Source of the DNA: Candidatus Fermentibacteraceae bacterium | GTDB taxonomy: Bacteria > Fermentibacterota > Fermentibacteria > Fermentibacterales > JCC-6 | NCBI GenBank assembly: GCA_016744855.1 | Contig: JADGDO010000002.1 | Coordinates: 186,001 to 250,000, forward strand | Direction: 5' to 3' | Length of the DNA stretch: 64,000 nt | Shown: piece after piece, positions 24,702-34,493 of the stretch | Layout of the letters: each line of letters opens with the position of its first letter | Position numbering within the stretch: the first letter of the stretch is position 1 | Notes under the pieces: model-generated | What the model saw: the letters and a program-made list of their open reading frames with translations, nothing else | Told to the model about the DNA's origin: nothing | The model's database searches: none | Translations under genes and position numbers: made by a program

Positions 24702-25685
24702 CTATATTGCCACAGAGCGACCGTAAGTCTCCAGCAATTCCCTTACAACATCGAGAGATGCAGCACCGAAATTGCGGAGCTCAAGGAGCTCTTCAGCAGT
24801 CTTCGCTGCCAGCTGGTTGATCGTGGCGATGCCACCAGCAGACAGGATTTTAATATACCTTTTTGAAAGATCTGTGTCGGCGAGATCTACATCTTCTGCC
24901 AGTGTTTCTTCAACTGCAGGAGTTTCCTCTTCTGCAACTGTATCTTCACTAGGCTCTTCAATCTCTGTTACAGGTTCTTCAAGTCCAATACCGAGTATCA
25001 TCTCGAAATGCCTCATAAGAATCTTAGTTGAATTCTCGATTGCATCACTTGGTGAAATACTTCCGTCGGTAGTAACTTCAATATTGAGACGATCGAAATC
25101 GGTTCTGTCTCCGACACGAGCGCTCTCTACTTCAAAGTTAACCTTTTTCACAGGGCAGAACCATGAGTCGACGAGGATTGTTCCTATTTCGCGACCTTTA
25201 CTGCTGTTGTACCACTCGTCCTGTGTAACGAAACCTTTACCTCGTTCAACATCAATTGTGATATCAAGCTCACCGGATTCTTCCGTGATCTCAGCAATAA
25301 CAAGATCAGGGTTGGCAACGGTAACGCCTTCATCGCACTCAAATGATGCTGCTGTATAGATGCCGGGTTTATCTGCCTTTAGGGTAAGACAAACCGTCTC
25401 ATCTCCAGAATATCTGACTGCGAGTGATTTCACGTTGAGAATGATGTCCGGAACATCTTCCAATACACCATTTAGAACGCTGAACTCATGCTCGGCACCC
25501 TTGATCGAAACTGAAACAGGAGCCGCACCCTCAAGAGAGGAGAGCATAACTCTGCGCAGAGCTGTTCCCAGCGTTCTGCCAAACCCTCTTTCAAGAGCGG
25601 TAACAGTCATTTTTCCATAAACATCTGAGAGAGTGTCATTATCCCACTCAATGATATCCGGCAGATGCAGTTTCATGAATTCCAT
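24702..25685 (-). CDS. rpoA: RNA polymerase alpha subunit
   Basis: A 327-residue alpha subunit. The N-terminal domain has G-F-G-R-T-L-G-T-A-L-R-R and S-L-E-G-A-A-P for dimerisation and beta/beta-prime contact. An acidic linker of about 50 residues (about 225-270, Glu-rich) leads to the C-terminal domain (L-L-E-L-R-N-F-G-A-A-S-L), which binds UP elements and regulators. ATG follows GGGGGATACG. Directly upstream is rpsK: the rpsD gene that normally separates rpsK and rpoA is not there. Confidence 0.97.
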   Translation of the reverse strand: MEFMKLHLPDIIEWDNDTLSDVYGKMTVTALERGFGRTLGTALRRVMLSSLEGAAPVSVSIKGAEHEFSVLNGVLEDVPDIILNVKSLAVRYSGDETVCLTLKADKPGIYTAASFECDEGVTVANPDLVIAEITEESGELDITIDVERGKGFVTQDEWYNSSKGREIGTILVDSWFCPVKKVNFEVESARVGDRTDFDRLNIEVTTDGSISPSDAIENSTKILMRHFEMILGIGLEEPVTEIEEPSEDTVAEEETPAVEETLAEDVDLADTDLSKRYIKILSAGGIATINQLAAKTAEELLELRNFGAASLDVVRELLETYGRSVAI

Positions 25686-25710
25686 CGTATCCCCCTGTAC
25701 GCTGAAGTTG

Positions 25711-26112
25711 TCAGTTCTTGGCTCGGCGCCTCTTATTAGGCCTGCATCCGTTGTGAGGTATCCTTGTGATATCCTTAACGCCGGTTACTTCCAAGTCTGT
25801 TGACTGAAGAGCTCGAACCGCTGCTTCTCTTCCAGAACCTGGTCCTCTAACCCATACTTCAACTTTTTTCAGTCCTGCTTCAAGAGCTTTCTCGGCTGCC
25901 TGTACGGAAGCCTGACTTGCTGCAAAAGCAGTACTTTTTCTTGTTCCGCGAACACCTGTTGTACCGCCACTGGCCCATGTAATCACATTTCCATTTTTAT
26001 CAGAAATAGTGATAACAGTGTTGTTGAAAGAAGATTTGATGTGTGCCACACCATGGATATCAGAGACCTTTGCGGTCTTCTTTGTTGCTTTACGTACTTT
26101 TCCCTTTGCCAT
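25711..26112 (-). CDS. rpsK: 30S ribosomal protein S11
   Basis: A 133-residue S11 with [22 protein letters not shown] and the C-terminal I-P-H-N-G-C-R-P. Lys-rich start as usual. Lies 7 bp after rpsM and 25 bp before rpoA. Confidence 0.97.
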   Translation of the reverse strand: MAKGKVRKATKKTAKVSDIHGVAHIKSSFNNTVITISDKNGNVITWASGGTTGVRGTRKSTAFAASQASVQAAEKALEAGLKKVEVWVRGPGSGREAAVRALQSTDLEVTGVKDITRIPHNGCRPNKRRRAKN

Positions 26113-26119
26113 GACTCAC

Positions 26120-26485
26120 CTACCTTCTCTTTCCGTGGCCGCGCTTCGGACCTTTACGGGTCCTGGCATTCGTATGTGTGCGCTGCCCTCTAACAGGGAG
26201 ATTCTTTCTGTGTCTGAGACCGCGATAGCAACCGATATCCATCAGTCTCTTGCGGTTCATGTTAATCTCTGCCCTGAGAGCACCTTCAACTTTATAATCA
26301 TCTTCAATAACTTTACGAAGAGCAGCAACATCTGTCTCCGTAAGAGTATCGGTGTTTCTTTCCAATGGAATTCCTGCTTTTGTCAGAATTTCCTTGGAAG
26401 AAGTCATGCCAATACCATGAATGTATGGGAGCGCATAAACTACCATCTTATTACGCGGTAGATCCACTCCAGCTATTCTCGCCAC
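26120..26485 (-). CDS. rpsM: 30S ribosomal protein S13
   Basis: A 121-residue S13: starts [13 protein letters not shown], has Y-I-H-G-I-G and the C-terminal [14 protein letters not shown] tail that reaches the tRNA sites. First of the alpha-operon block after rpmJ. Confidence 0.97.
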   Translation of the reverse strand: MARIAGVDLPRNKMVVYALPYIHGIGMTSSKEILTKAGIPLERNTDTLTETDVAALRKVIEDDYKVEGALRAEINMNRKRLMDIGCYRGLRHRKNLPVRGQRTHTNARTRKGPKRGHGKRR

Positions 26486-26514
26486 TTGTTACCTCCGTTA
26501 ATGCCTCCTGGCGG

Positions 26515-26631
26515 CTATCCCTGTCTCTGCTTGTGACGAGGATTGCGGGAACAAATAACAAATACCTTTCCCTCTCTCCGTACAATTCGACAGTACTCGC
26601 AAATCTTTTTTACTGAACTGCGTACTTTCAT
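26515..26631 (-). CDS. rpmJ: 50S ribosomal protein L36
   Basis: A 38-residue L36, too short for most gene callers. It reads [14 protein letters not shown] at the start and [12 protein letters not shown] at the end. The three Cys and one His make the zinc site of the C+ form. It lies between infA and rpsM, its usual position. GAGGTAATAG precedes the ATG. Confidence 0.96.
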   Translation of the reverse strand: MKVRSSVKKICEYCRIVRREGKVFVICSRNPRHKQRQG

Positions 26632-26641
26632 CTCTATTACC

Positions 26642-26866
26642 TCACTTGTATCTGTAAGTTATCCGTCCTCTGCTCAGGTCGTAGGGAGACAGTTCAACTG
26701 TTACCCTGTCACCGATCAGTATCCGAATGTAGTGCATCCTCATCTTGCCTGACACATGACAGAGAACAACATGTCCCTCCGGCTTATCAAGCTCGACTCG
26801 ACACATGCTGTTTGGAAGGGTCTCTAGAACCGTTCCGTCAACAACTATGCCCTGTTCTTTCGCCAT
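26642..26866 (-). CDS. infA: translation initiation factor IF-1
   Basis: A 74-residue S1-domain protein starting [12 protein letters not shown] and ending [15 protein letters not shown], the standard IF-1 ends. H-V-S-G-K-M-R-M is present in the middle. Follows map. Confidence 0.97.
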   Translation of the reverse strand: MAKEQGIVVDGTVLETLPNSMCRVELDKPEGHVVLCHVSGKMRMHYIRILIGDRVTVELSPYDLSRGRITYRYK

Positions 26867-26914
26867 CTTGTCCTCTCCGTATGGTCAAGGAAGTGCAAAT
26901 ATCTTTATAAAAGA

Positions 26915-27661
26915 CTATGCCGTCAATATTTCCGGATGATTTCCGTTAACCATGATGGTGTTTTCTGCATGAGCAGAAAGTGCTCCATCTTCGGTAACTA
27001 CTGTCCATCCATCTTGTAAATACCTGACCATGGCGGTACCGGCATTTACCATAGGTTCTATCGCCAGCAAAAGCCCGTTACTAAGTTTCATGCCATTTCC
27101 AGCTTTCCCGTAATTCGGTACTTGCGGTTTCTCGTGGAGCTTACGGCCAATACCGTGGCCCACCAGTTGGTGGACAACACTGAACCCGTTTGCCTCCACA
27201 TAACTCTGTACGGCATGTCCGATGTCTCCAACACAGTTACCTTGAACAGCCGCAGCTATTCCGCGATTCCTTGCTTCGTATGTAACATCAACAAGTCTTC
27301 TTGCTTCCGGCGAAACGCTTCCCACCATTATTGTGTCAGCTGCATCACCGTGGTAACCGTTCTTGTAAGCACCAACATCTACACCTACAATATCTCCATC
27401 TTCTACAACTCTGTCAGCGGATGGAATGCCATGCACAACCTCACGATTAATAGAAATACAAACCGCCGCGGGATAACCGTTGTAATTAAGGAAAGAAGGA
27501 ACTGCACCTTCTTTTCTAATTATATCCCTTCCCAGTGCATTGATCTCCGCCGTAGTAACACCCGGCCTTGTAAATTGTGCAAGTTCGTTAAGAACTTTCC
27601 TAACAATCCTGCACGATTCCCTCGCTGCAGCTACATCTTTATCAAGAGTAACTATTCCCAT
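26915..27661 (-). CDS. map: type I methionine aminopeptidase
   Basis: A 248-residue enzyme that removes the start methionine. Metal ligands are visible in V-G-V-D-V-G-A-Y-K-N-G-Y-H-G-D-A-A-D-T (two Asp), G-H-G-I-G (His), I-E-P-M (Glu) and A-H-A-E-N-T (last Glu). It overlaps adk by 10 nt, the normal spc-operon arrangement in many phyla. Confidence 0.96.
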   Translation of the reverse strand: MGIVTLDKDVAAARESCRIVRKVLNELAQFTRPGVTTAEINALGRDIIRKEGAVPSFLNYNGYPAAVCISINREVVHGIPSADRVVEDGDIVGVDVGAYKNGYHGDAADTIMVGSVSPEARRLVDVTYEARNRGIAAAVQGNCVGDIGHAVQSYVEANGFSVVHQLVGHGIGRKLHEKPQVPNYGKAGNGMKLSNGLLLAIEPMVNAGTAMVRYLQDGWTVVTEDGALSAHAENTIMVNGNHPEILTA

Positions 27662-28227
27662 TCCCGGAGCGCCTTTGCAATTTTGCGAGTCACTTCGGTA
27701 GTGGAACCTGTTCCATTAACCCTGACAATTCTGTCAGAGTAGTATTCGATCAGGGGCTCAGTTTGCTGCCGGTAAACCTCAAACCGATGACGGATCACCG
27801 CTGGGGCGTCATCAGCTCTTCTGTAGTTTTCTATTTTATCCTGTCTCTGAGTTCTTCTGAGGATAAGACGTTCTTCCGCCACCTCAATGGGAACATCAAG
27901 AAACAGGGCACAGGTAAGTTCAGTACCGATGTTCTGAAGATGAACATCAAACATCCTGGCCTGTGCAATATTTCGCGGGTAGCCATCCACCAGGAACCTG
28001 TTCAAGCCTTCAATTGCTTTGAACAGTACGTAGTTGGCGGTGATATCATCCACCAGACTACCCGCGGCAATCGTATCTCCGATTCTCCTGCCGATTCGAG
28101 TTCCATCAAGAACTTTCGCTCTGAAGATCTCACCGGTAGAAATGTGAGTCAGACCGTATCCGACAGACAATTCATTTGCCTGAGTGCCTTTACCGGAACC
28201 GGGCGAACCGAAAAATACTATTCTCAT
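27652..28227 (-). CDS. adk: adenylate kinase, short form
   Basis: A 191-residue kinase interconverting ATP + AMP and 2 ADP. The P-loop is G-S-P-G-S-G-K-G-T, D-G-Y-P-R-N carries the AMP-site Arg, and the lid is the short type without zinc Cys (R-R-T-Q-R-Q-D-K). Overlaps secY by 4 nt and map by 10 nt. Confidence 0.96.
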   Translation of the reverse strand: MRIVFFGSPGSGKGTQANELSVGYGLTHISTGEIFRAKVLDGTRIGRRIGDTIAAGSLVDDITANYVLFKAIEGLNRFLVDGYPRNIAQARMFDVHLQNIGTELTCALFLDVPIEVAEERLILRRTQRQDKIENYRRADDAPAVIRHRFEVYRQQTEPLIEYYSDRIVRVNGTGSTTEVTRKIAKALREWE

Positions 28228-29528
28228 CGTCTTCCGCGTATCCTTCCCTTAGCAAGGAAACCATCGTAGTGCCTCATGAGAAGATGCGTCTCAATCTGTC
28301 TGAGTGTCTCGAGAGCCACACCGACAACGATTAGAAGACTAGTTCCACCGAACATGAAGTTAAGACCCACATGACGCATGAGTAACATTGGAAGAACAGC
28401 AATTGCAGCAAGGAAAAGGGCTCCGGGGAGCGTTACTCTTACGAGAACCTTCTCTATGTACTTGGCAGTGCTCTTTCCAGGCTTGCGACCCGGAATAAAC
28501 CCACCCTGCTTTTTCATGTTATCTGCAAGATCCTGTGGATTGAATACCATGGCTGTATAAACATACGCGAACAGAATGATCAACGTGGAGTAAATGAGAA
28601 TGTACACGCCACTACCAGGGGCCATCCAAGTGTTTACCCATCCAGAAATGTCACTGCTCGGAAAGAACATGGCAAGTGTGGAAGGGAACATCATAAATGA
28701 CTGAGCGAAAATTACCGGAATAACTCCAGCAGTATTCAACCTGAGAGGGATGTGTGTGCTCTGTCCTCCGTAAACCTTTCTGCCTCTAACCTGTTTAGCA
28801 TAGGAAACAGGTATTCTTCTTTGCGCTTCTGTCATAACAACAACAAAAGCAACTACTGCAAACATGAAAGCAGCAAGGAAAATTCCCGTGAGAAAACTTG
28901 TCTGCTGAAGAACAAATATGTCCTTGTACAGAGTACTGAGATCTGAAGGAATTCTTCCCACAATACCTGCGAAAATGATAAGACTTATGCCGTTACCAAT
29001 ACCGCGTTCACCGATACGCTCGCCCAGCCACATCACAAAGATGGTACCAGTTACAAGTGTAATAACGGTTTGTATTGTGAATGCGATGCCCGGATTGGGA
29101 ACAACACCAGGCATCTGACTATTCATGCTAACTATATACTGACTGATTCCAAGCCCCTGTATAGTGGCCAGAAGAACAGTACCGTATCTGGTAAGTTCAG
29201 TCATCTTCTGGCGACCGGCTTCTCCTTCTTTCTTCAATTTCTCGAAGTAGGGAAGAACAGATCCCAAAAGCTGAATGATAATGGAGGCAGAAATGTAAGG
29301 CATGATTCCAAGAGCAAAAATACTTGCTCTACGAAGCGCTCCACCTACGAAAAGGTCGAACATGCCCATAACTCCGCCACCACTGGAAAAAGCTTCCTGA
29401 AGAGCGTGACTATTGATACCGGGTACCGGGATAAAACCGCCTAGACGGTAAATCGCGAGCAACCCGAACGTATAGAAAATCTTCTTCCGGAGCTCCGGGA
29501 TCTTCATTACGCTGTCAAAACCGCGCAT
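28224..29528 (-). CDS. secY: protein translocase subunit SecY
   Basis: A 434-residue ten-helix channel protein. M-K-I-P-E-L-R-K-K-I-F, Y-R-L-G-G-F-I-P-V-P-G-I-N, the plug region and P-V-S-Y-A-K-Q are standard SecY features. Start is the ATG at 29528, which shares a base with the rplO stop; an internal ATG seven codons later is possible. Partner secE is at 56499. Confidence 0.97.
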   Translation of the reverse strand: MRGFDSVMKIPELRKKIFYTFGLLAIYRLGGFIPVPGINSHALQEAFSSGGGVMGMFDLFVGGALRRASIFALGIMPYISASIIIQLLGSVLPYFEKLKKEGEAGRQKMTELTRYGTVLLATIQGLGISQYIVSMNSQMPGVVPNPGIAFTIQTVITLVTGTIFVMWLGERIGERGIGNGISLIIFAGIVGRIPSDLSTLYKDIFVLQQTSFLTGIFLAAFMFAVVAFVVVMTEAQRRIPVSYAKQVRGRKVYGGQSTHIPLRLNTAGVIPVIFAQSFMMFPSTLAMFFPSSDISGWVNTWMAPGSGVYILIYSTLIILFAYVYTAMVFNPQDLADNMKKQGGFIPGRKPGKSTAKYIEKVLVRVTLPGALFLAAIAVLPMLLMRHVGLNFMFGGTSLLIVVGVALETLRQIETHLLMRHYDGFLAKGRIRGRR

Positions 29529-29971
29529 CAGCTAAGCACCTCCACTGTACCTCCGGCTTCGGTAATCGCTTTTTCGGCGCTTGCAGTATATGCATCTGCA
29601 CATACTGTAAGACTGTGTTCAAGCGTTCCGTGCCCGAGTATTTTTACCGGCTTAATTCTTGAAGAAATAAGACCAGCCTCTTTGAGTTTATCAGGAGTAA
29701 CTACCGAGTCTTTGTCAAAACGGCTAAGCATACCGATGTTCACTACCTGGTACTTCACAGCATGACGGGCATTACTAAAACCCTTGTGTGTCATACGGCG
29801 CTGGAGTGGCATCTGACCACCCTCGAACCAAGGATGAATAGATGCTCTTGCTTTCTGACCCTTGTGACCCTTACCGGCAGTTCCACCGTTTCCGGTTCCA
29901 AGACCGCAACCTCTACGCTTGCGATCCTTCTTTGCACCCTGTGCAGGACGAAGGTGTTGGAGCCTTCTCAT
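29528..29971 (-). CDS. rplO: 50S ribosomal protein L15
   Basis: A 147-residue L15 with the Gly/Arg/Lys-rich N-terminal tail ([17 protein letters not shown]), [11 protein letters not shown] and the K-I-L-G-H-G-T-L core. Overlaps rpmD by 4 nt and touches secY. Confidence 0.97.
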   Translation of the reverse strand: MRRLQHLRPAQGAKKDRKRRGCGLGTGNGGTAGKGHKGQKARASIHPWFEGGQMPLQRRMTHKGFSNARHAVKYQVVNIGMLSRFDKDSVVTPDKLKEAGLISSRIKPVKILGHGTLEHSLTVCADAYTASAEKAITEAGGTVEVLS

Positions 29972-30159
29972 GCATCCACCTCCTCGACTTTAAGAAGATG
30001 CTTCACTTTGAAAATCATTCCGCGGATCTGAGGTGTATCGTTATGAACTCTGGACGAGTTCATTTTGCCGAGACCGAGGGCTTCAAGAGTTCTCTTCTGC
30101 CCGCTCTGTCGACCGATAGCACTTCTTACCTTAGTCACCTTGAGCTTCTTTTCAGCCAT
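29968..30159 (-). CDS. rpmD: 50S ribosomal protein L30
   Basis: A 63-residue L30: [10 protein letters not shown] start, L-E-A-L-G-L-G-K in the middle and G-M-I-F-K-V-K-H-L near the end. Overlaps rpsE by 8 nt and rplO by 4 nt. Confidence 0.95.
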   Translation of the reverse strand: MAEKKLKVTKVRSAIGRQSGQKRTLEALGLGKMNSSRVHNDTPQIRGMIFKVKHLLKVEEVDA

Positions 30160-30754
30160 TAGCCTTGCTCCTTTCAGTGACTATTCTGCGCCTGATGGAG
30201 CTTACGTGATCGATGGTGATAAGATCCTTTAAACCAGCCATTGTTGCTTTCGTAACATTATGGGGGTTGTTGGATCCCTGTGCTTTGGTAAGCACGTCTT
30301 TTACACCGGCACATTCCATAATAGCGCGTACAGCACTTCCTGCAATAACACCGGTACCGGGGCTGGCAGGTCTTAAGAGAACCTTGCCTGCGCCATAGTT
30401 ACCGATGATAAGATGAGGAAGAGTACGATTATCAATAAGGGGCACCTTGATCATAGATTTCTGAGCATTCTCAGTAGCTTTTCTGATTGATTCAGGAAGC
30501 TCTGTAGCTTTGCCCAGACCGATTCCAACTCTACCATTCTGATCGCCTACTGCAACGATAGCATTGAAACCAAAGGATCTTCCACCCTTAGTTACTTTTG
30601 CGCATCGGTTCACAGTAATCAGCCTGTCGACAAGACCGGCTTCTTCAATAGCAGATGGTCTCCGCTCTTTTTTCTGACCCTTTTTGCCTCTGGAATCGTT
30701 TGAATTCCTTCCGCCTTTAGGGTTTCTGTCTTTGTTCTCTGTTCTTTTTTCCAT
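30152..30754 (-). CDS. rpsE: 30S ribosomal protein S5
   Basis: A 200-residue S5. The core has [20 protein letters not shown] and [12 protein letters not shown]. There is an extra, highly charged N-terminal extension of about 30 residues (K, R, D, N, G-rich) before the usual start. Follows rplR. Confidence 0.97.
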   Translation of the reverse strand: MEKRTENKDRNPKGGRNSNDSRGKKGQKKERRPSAIEEAGLVDRLITVNRCAKVTKGGRSFGFNAIVAVGDQNGRVGIGLGKATELPESIRKATENAQKSMIKVPLIDNRTLPHLIIGNYGAGKVLLRPASPGTGVIAGSAVRAIMECAGVKDVLTKAQGSNNPHNVTKATMAGLKDLITIDHVSSIRRRIVTERSKANG

Positions 30755-30764
30755 CAGTGTCCCC

Positions 30765-31127
30765 CTAGAATTCCAGTCCGCATTCGCGGACCTTCTCCGC
30801 CAGAGCTTTCACTCTGCCGTGATAGGGATGTCCACCTCTGTCAAAAACCACGGTGTTGATTCCCTTTTCTTTCGCCAATTCGGCAATTTTAGTACCTAGT
30901 GCTTCGGCCAGCTCAGTTTTGGAACCGCTGGTAGATGCCCGGAACTCTTTGGAATCCGTGGTAAGAGAAAGAAGGGTTTTTCCCTCAACATCATCAATCA
31001 GGCAAGCAATCATGTGTCTAAGTGATCTTCTAACGAAGAGTCTCGGACGCGCAGCAGTACCAGAAACTTTCTTTCTGAGACGCCTGTGCCTGCGGGAGAG
31101 GCTTTCTCTTCTCGTCAATTTTGCCAT
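30765..31127 (-). CDS. rplR: 50S ribosomal protein L18
   Basis: A 120-residue L18: [13 protein letters not shown] start, R-P-R-L-F-V-R-R-S and the C-terminal [16 protein letters not shown]. Binds 5S rRNA. Confidence 0.97.
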   Translation of the reverse strand: MAKLTRRESLSRRHRRLRKKVSGTAARPRLFVRRSLRHMIACLIDDVEGKTLLSLTTDSKEFRASTSGSKTELAEALGTKIAELAKEKGINTVVFDRGGHPYHGRVKALAEKVRECGLEF

Positions 31128-31144
31128 TCTTACACCTCCCCTTT

Positions 31145-31690
31145 CTAACTTACTACCGACTTAGCAGCTTTACGCTTCACCTGCTGGTCGCTGTAGCGGA
31201 AACCTATAAGATTATAGGGTTCTACCTTGCGGAGCTTGTAAAGCGTTGATGCAAATGCACCAACAAGATGCTTGTCGTTACCTGTAATTGTCAGAGTAAA
31301 CTCGTTCTGACCTGGCTTAACCTCAACAACAAGACCTGCAGGAATTGCAGCCACAACTCTGTGGCTGAAACCAATCTGCATGTCGAGCGCCTGTGGTTTA
31401 ACCTCGGCACTATAACCTTTACCCTGAACTATAAGAGAACGGGAATGACCTTTGGATACTCCCAATACTCTATTGTTAACTTCTGCACGGGTTACTCCAT
31501 GAAGTCTGCGCTGATCCTGACTGTCATCAGCTCTTCCCAGGTGAAGAAATGTGCCTTCAATTTTGGCTGTAATTCCTTCAGGAAGAGGATAAAAAGCCTC
31601 TCCGCGCTTACCTTTAGCAGTAACCATACCGTCTGCGAGTTTTACTTCTACACCATCAAGGGAGATGGGAAGTCTGCCTATTCTTGACAT
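31145..31690 (-). CDS. rplF: 50S ribosomal protein L6
   Basis: A 181-residue L6 with both halves of the duplicated fold: S-R-I-G-R-L-P-I at the start and the C-terminal [12 protein letters not shown] near the sarcin-ricin loop contact. The usual K-K..K-G-P is slightly changed. Confidence 0.96.
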   Translation of the reverse strand: MSRIGRLPISLDGVEVKLADGMVTAKGKRGEAFYPLPEGITAKIEGTFLHLGRADDSQDQRRLHGVTRAEVNNRVLGVSKGHSRSLIVQGKGYSAEVKPQALDMQIGFSHRVVAAIPAGLVVEVKPGQNEFTLTITGNDKHLVGAFASTLYKLRKVEPYNLIGFRYSDQQVKRKAAKSVVS

Positions 31691-31699
31691 TATTCCCCC

Positions 31700-32095
31700 C
31701 TACCAGACGTGAAGCAGCACTTCGCCGCCGATTTTGTGTTTTCTTGCTTCAGCGTCTGTAATAACTCCACGAGGTGTGGTTAGAACAGCAAGTCCGCGTC
31801 CACCCATAACTCTTTTGATATCACTAACACTTGCATAAACCCTGCATCCAGGTTTTGAAACACGCTTAAGACCGAGAATCAGAGACTGACCATTATTATA
31901 GGACAGATATACTCTGAGCATTCCCTGCTTATCGTCTTCAATTCTCCTGAAACCACGAATGTAACCGTGGTTATAGAGAACTCTTGCAATACTGGCCTTC
32001 ATCTTGGAGGCCGGTATATCGACCATTTTGTGTCCAGCCGAAGAAGCATTCCTGATGCGGGTCAGCATATCAGCAATAGGATCTGTCATTGACAT
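31700..32095 (-). CDS. rpsH: 30S ribosomal protein S8
   Basis: A 131-residue S8: D-P-I-A-D-M-L-T-R-I-R-N-A start, V-L-Y-N-H-G-Y-I, and the C-terminal S-D-I-K-R-V-M-G-G-R-G-L-A-V-L-T-T block that binds 16S rRNA. In E. coli S8 is the spc-operon repressor. Confidence 0.97.
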   Translation of the reverse strand: MSMTDPIADMLTRIRNASSAGHKMVDIPASKMKASIARVLYNHGYIRGFRRIEDDKQGMLRVYLSYNNGQSLILGLKRVSKPGCRVYASVSDIKRVMGGRGLAVLTTPRGVITDAEARKHKIGGEVLLHVW

Positions 32096-32105
32096 ATTTT
32101 TCTCC

Positions 32106-32291
32106 CTACCAACTTGCCTTGCGCACGCCCGGAATCATGCCGCGATTGGCCATGTCCCGGAAACAAATGCGGCAGATGCCGAACTTTCTTAGGTAACCCC
32201 TGGGTCTTCCACACAGTGAGCACCTGTTGTATTTTCTAACTTCGAACTTTGGCGTTCTTTTGCACTTCTCGATGAGGCCTTTTTTTGCCAT
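32106..32291 (-). CDS. rpsN: 30S ribosomal protein S14, zinc-binding type
   Basis: A 61-residue S14 of the short zinc-ribbon (C+) type, with C-S-L-C-G-R-P-R-G and F-G-I-C-R-I-C-F-R. Ends V-R-K-A-S-W as standard. Its start overlaps the rplE stop by 1 nt. Confidence 0.96.
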   Translation of the reverse strand: MAKKGLIEKCKRTPKFEVRKYNRCSLCGRPRGYLRKFGICRICFRDMANRGMIPGVRKASW

Positions 32292-32866
32292 TACGCACCT
32301 CCTCTGCCTGTACGGTTGAAAGGCATTCCAAGAGCTTTTACAAGCTCATAGCCTTCTTCATCCGTTTTGGCTGTGGTAACTATGGTGATGTTCATTCCTC
32401 TGAATTTGTCGATCTTGTCAACATCGATCTCAGGGAAAATCGCCTGTTCCTCGATACCAAAGTTGTAGTTTCCTCTTCCGTCGAATGCCTTGGGAGAGAG
32501 ACCTCTAAAGTCTCGTACCCGTGGCAGGGAAAAGTTTATCAACCTGTCGAGAAATTCCCACATACGATCATTTCTGAGTGTGGTGAAAACACCTATAGGC
32601 ATTCCCTCGCGAAGCCTGAAACCCGCTATGGAATTCTTTGCCTTTACAACAACGCACTTCTGACCGGAAATGAGTTCCAGCTGAGCCTGTGCATTTGTTA
32701 CATTGTTGGCATTGTCCATAGCTTCTTTACCGAGACCCATATTAAGTACTACTTTTGTGAATCCTGGAATCTGCATTGGATTGGCAAAATTGAACCTCTC
32801 CTGCATTTTTTCCTTGATCTCATCGTTATACATTTTCTGGAGTCTGGGCATATCTTTTTTGTTCAT
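32291..32866 (-). CDS. rplE: 50S ribosomal protein L5
   Basis: About 191 residues. The frame extends into rplX, but AGGGGG stands before the paired ATG codons at 32869 and 32866, and the latter gives the usual L5 length. Core motifs: [18 protein letters not shown] and the [17 protein letters not shown] end. Binds 5S rRNA. Confidence 0.95.
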   Translation of the reverse strand: MNKKDMPRLQKMYNDEIKEKMQERFNFANPMQIPGFTKVVLNMGLGKEAMDNANNVTNAQAQLELISGQKCVVVKAKNSIAGFRLREGMPIGVFTTLRNDRMWEFLDRLINFSLPRVRDFRGLSPKAFDGRGNYNFGIEEQAIFPEIDVDKIDKFRGMNITIVTTAKTDEEGYELVKALGMPFNRTGRGGA

Positions 32867-32876
32867 CATCAGCCCC

Positions 32877-33194
32877 CTAACCGACAGCAATGGTTTCGCC
32901 GCAGGCTTTGCATACGCGCCTGAGACGGCCCTCGGCATCACGGGTGCGGCTAATTCCTGTGGCTTTGCCGCATCCTGGGCATATCAGTCTGAGGTTCGAT
33001 ACGTGTATCGGAGCCTCTCGCTCAATTATGCCGCCCTGCTGATTCTTCTGGGAGGGACGGGTATGTCTTTTAATGAAGTTAAGACCTTCGACAATTGCCC
33101 TTTCTCTTCCGGGAAAAACCTTAAGTATTTTCCCTTCTTTGCCCCTCTCGTTACCTGATAAAACCTTAACCTTATCGCCCTTCTTCACATGCAT
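32877..33194 (-). CDS. rplX: 50S ribosomal protein L24
   Basis: A 105-residue L24 with the KOW motif near the start (H-V-K-K-G-D-K-V-K-V-L-S-G), E-G-L-N-F-I-K-R-H-T, and a C-terminal half carrying C-P-G-C and C-K-A-C. The four Cys suggest a zinc ribbon, as in many non-proteobacterial L24 proteins. Confidence 0.96.
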   Translation of the reverse strand: MHVKKGDKVKVLSGNERGKEGKILKVFPGRERAIVEGLNFIKRHTRPSQKNQQGGIIEREAPIHVSNLRLICPGCGKATGISRTRDAEGRLRRVCKACGETIAVG

Positions 33195-33560
33195 CTAAAC
33201 CACCTCCGGTGCCAGCGAAACTATTTTCATAAAACGCTGACGGAGTTCACGGCCAACCGGGCCGAAGATACGAGTGGCTACGGGCTGTCCCGCCTCATCA
33301 AGAATGACAGCTGCATTATCGTCGAAACGAACAATGGTGCCGTCAGGCCTGTTGAGTTCTTTACGTGTACGGACTACTACGGCCCTGCGAACTTCACTTT
33401 TCTTCACGGTACCACCTGGAATGGCTTCTTTCACTGTAATAACAATGACATCACCGATTCTGGCGTAGCGGCGTCTAGTGCCACCAAGTACCTTGATGCA
33501 GAGAACCTCGCGGGCGCCGGAGTTGTCGGCCACCTTGAGTCTGGATTCCACCTGGATCAT
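33195..33560 (-). CDS. rplN: 50S ribosomal protein L14
   Basis: A 121-residue L14: [16 protein letters not shown] start, V-V-V-R-T-R-K, F-D-D-N-A-A-V and [11 protein letters not shown] near the end. Very conserved. Confidence 0.97.
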   Translation of the reverse strand: MIQVESRLKVADNSGAREVLCIKVLGGTRRRYARIGDVIVITVKEAIPGGTVKKSEVRRAVVVRTRKELNRPDGTIVRFDDNAAVILDEAGQPVATRIFGPVGRELRQRFMKIVSLAPEVV

Positions 33561-33572
33561 CCTATAGTCCTC

Positions 33573-33839
33573 CTAAAGTGCCTTCTCCACGATGTCGAGC
33601 AGACGCCAGCGTTTAAGTCTTGAAGTTGGGCGGGTTTCCGAAATGGTAACCACATCGCCTACTCCACACTGGTTCTGATCATCGTGGGCATAGTATTTCT
33701 TACTTGTCTTGAATCTCTTACGGTAAACAGGGTGAGATTTGATAGTGGTGACTTCGACGACAATGGTTTTATCCATCTTGTCTGAAACAACCACTCCTCG
33801 GAGAATTCTCCTGTTTGTTTTCGTTGCTTCTTCCACCAC
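33573..33839 (-). CDS. rpsQ: 30S ribosomal protein S17
   Basis: An 88-residue S17 with [16 protein letters not shown] and H-P-V-Y-R-K-R. The OB-fold end ([12 protein letters not shown]) is intact. Its ATG touches the rpmC stop. Confidence 0.96.
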   Translation of the reverse strand: MVEEATKTNRRILRGVVVSDKMDKTIVVEVTTIKSHPVYRKRFKTSKKYYAHDDQNQCGVGDVVTISETRPTSRLKRWRLLDIVEKAL

Positions 33840-34054
33840 TAACTCCCTTTCTCGTCGGCAATCATACCAAGCTCTTTTTCACGCAAAAGCGTGAGAGCTC
33901 TGGCAAGACTTCTCTTGGAGTCACGGATCTTCAGCGGGTTCTCTAGCTGGTGTGCTGCTTTGCGGAATCTGAGGTTAAAAACCTCTGTCCTCATGTCGCG
34001 TACCTGCTCCTGAAGTTCCTCGATACTCATAGACCGGAGATCGTGTGCTTTCAT
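33839..34054 (-). CDS. rpmC: 50S ribosomal protein L29
   Basis: A 71-residue two-helix L29: M-S-I-E-E-L-Q-E-Q in the first helix, [14 protein letters not shown] at the turn. Overlaps rplP by 4 nt. Confidence 0.95.
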   Translation of the reverse strand: MKAHDLRSMSIEELQEQVRDMRTEVFNLRFRKAAHQLENPLKIRDSKRSLARALTLLREKELGMIADEKGS

Positions 34055-34476
34055 CGCTGAATAACCTCCTTGTCCCTGGCAACAAACCTCGTCTTAAGAG
34101 GAAGTTTGTGGCTTGCAAGTCTCATTGCTTCCCTGGCTACATCCATCGGGACACCTTCTATCTCGAACATTACTCTTCCTGGTTTGACTACTGCCACCCA
34201 GAAATCGACTGCTCCTTTTCCTTTACCCATTCTAGTTTCCGCTGGGGTGGAGGTAACAGGTTTATCAGGAAAAAGCCTGATCCACACTTTTCCTCCACGA
34301 CGGACATGTCGCGTCAAAGCAATACGAGCGGATTCGATCTGAGCACTGGTGATCCAGCTGGCCTCTGTAGCCTGAAGACCGAATTCACCAAAGGCTACAG
34401 TATCTCCGCCTTTGGCACGGCCGCGCATGCGACCCCTGTGATGCTTACGAAACTTTGTTCTTTTCGGCATTAACAT
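34051..34476 (-). CDS. rplP: 50S ribosomal protein L16
   Basis: A 141-residue L16 starting [11 protein letters not shown], with [11 protein letters not shown]-rich core, P-D-K-P-V-T and G-K-G-K-G. Reaches the peptidyl transferase region in the ribosome. Confidence 0.97.
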   Translation of the reverse strand: MLMPKRTKFRKHHRGRMRGRAKGGDTVAFGEFGLQATEASWITSAQIESARIALTRHVRRGGKVWIRLFPDKPVTSTPAETRMGKGKGAVDFWVAVVKPGRVMFEIEGVPMDVAREAMRLASHKLPLKTRFVARDKEVIQR

Positions 34477-34493
34477 TCTATATCACCGCTCTC

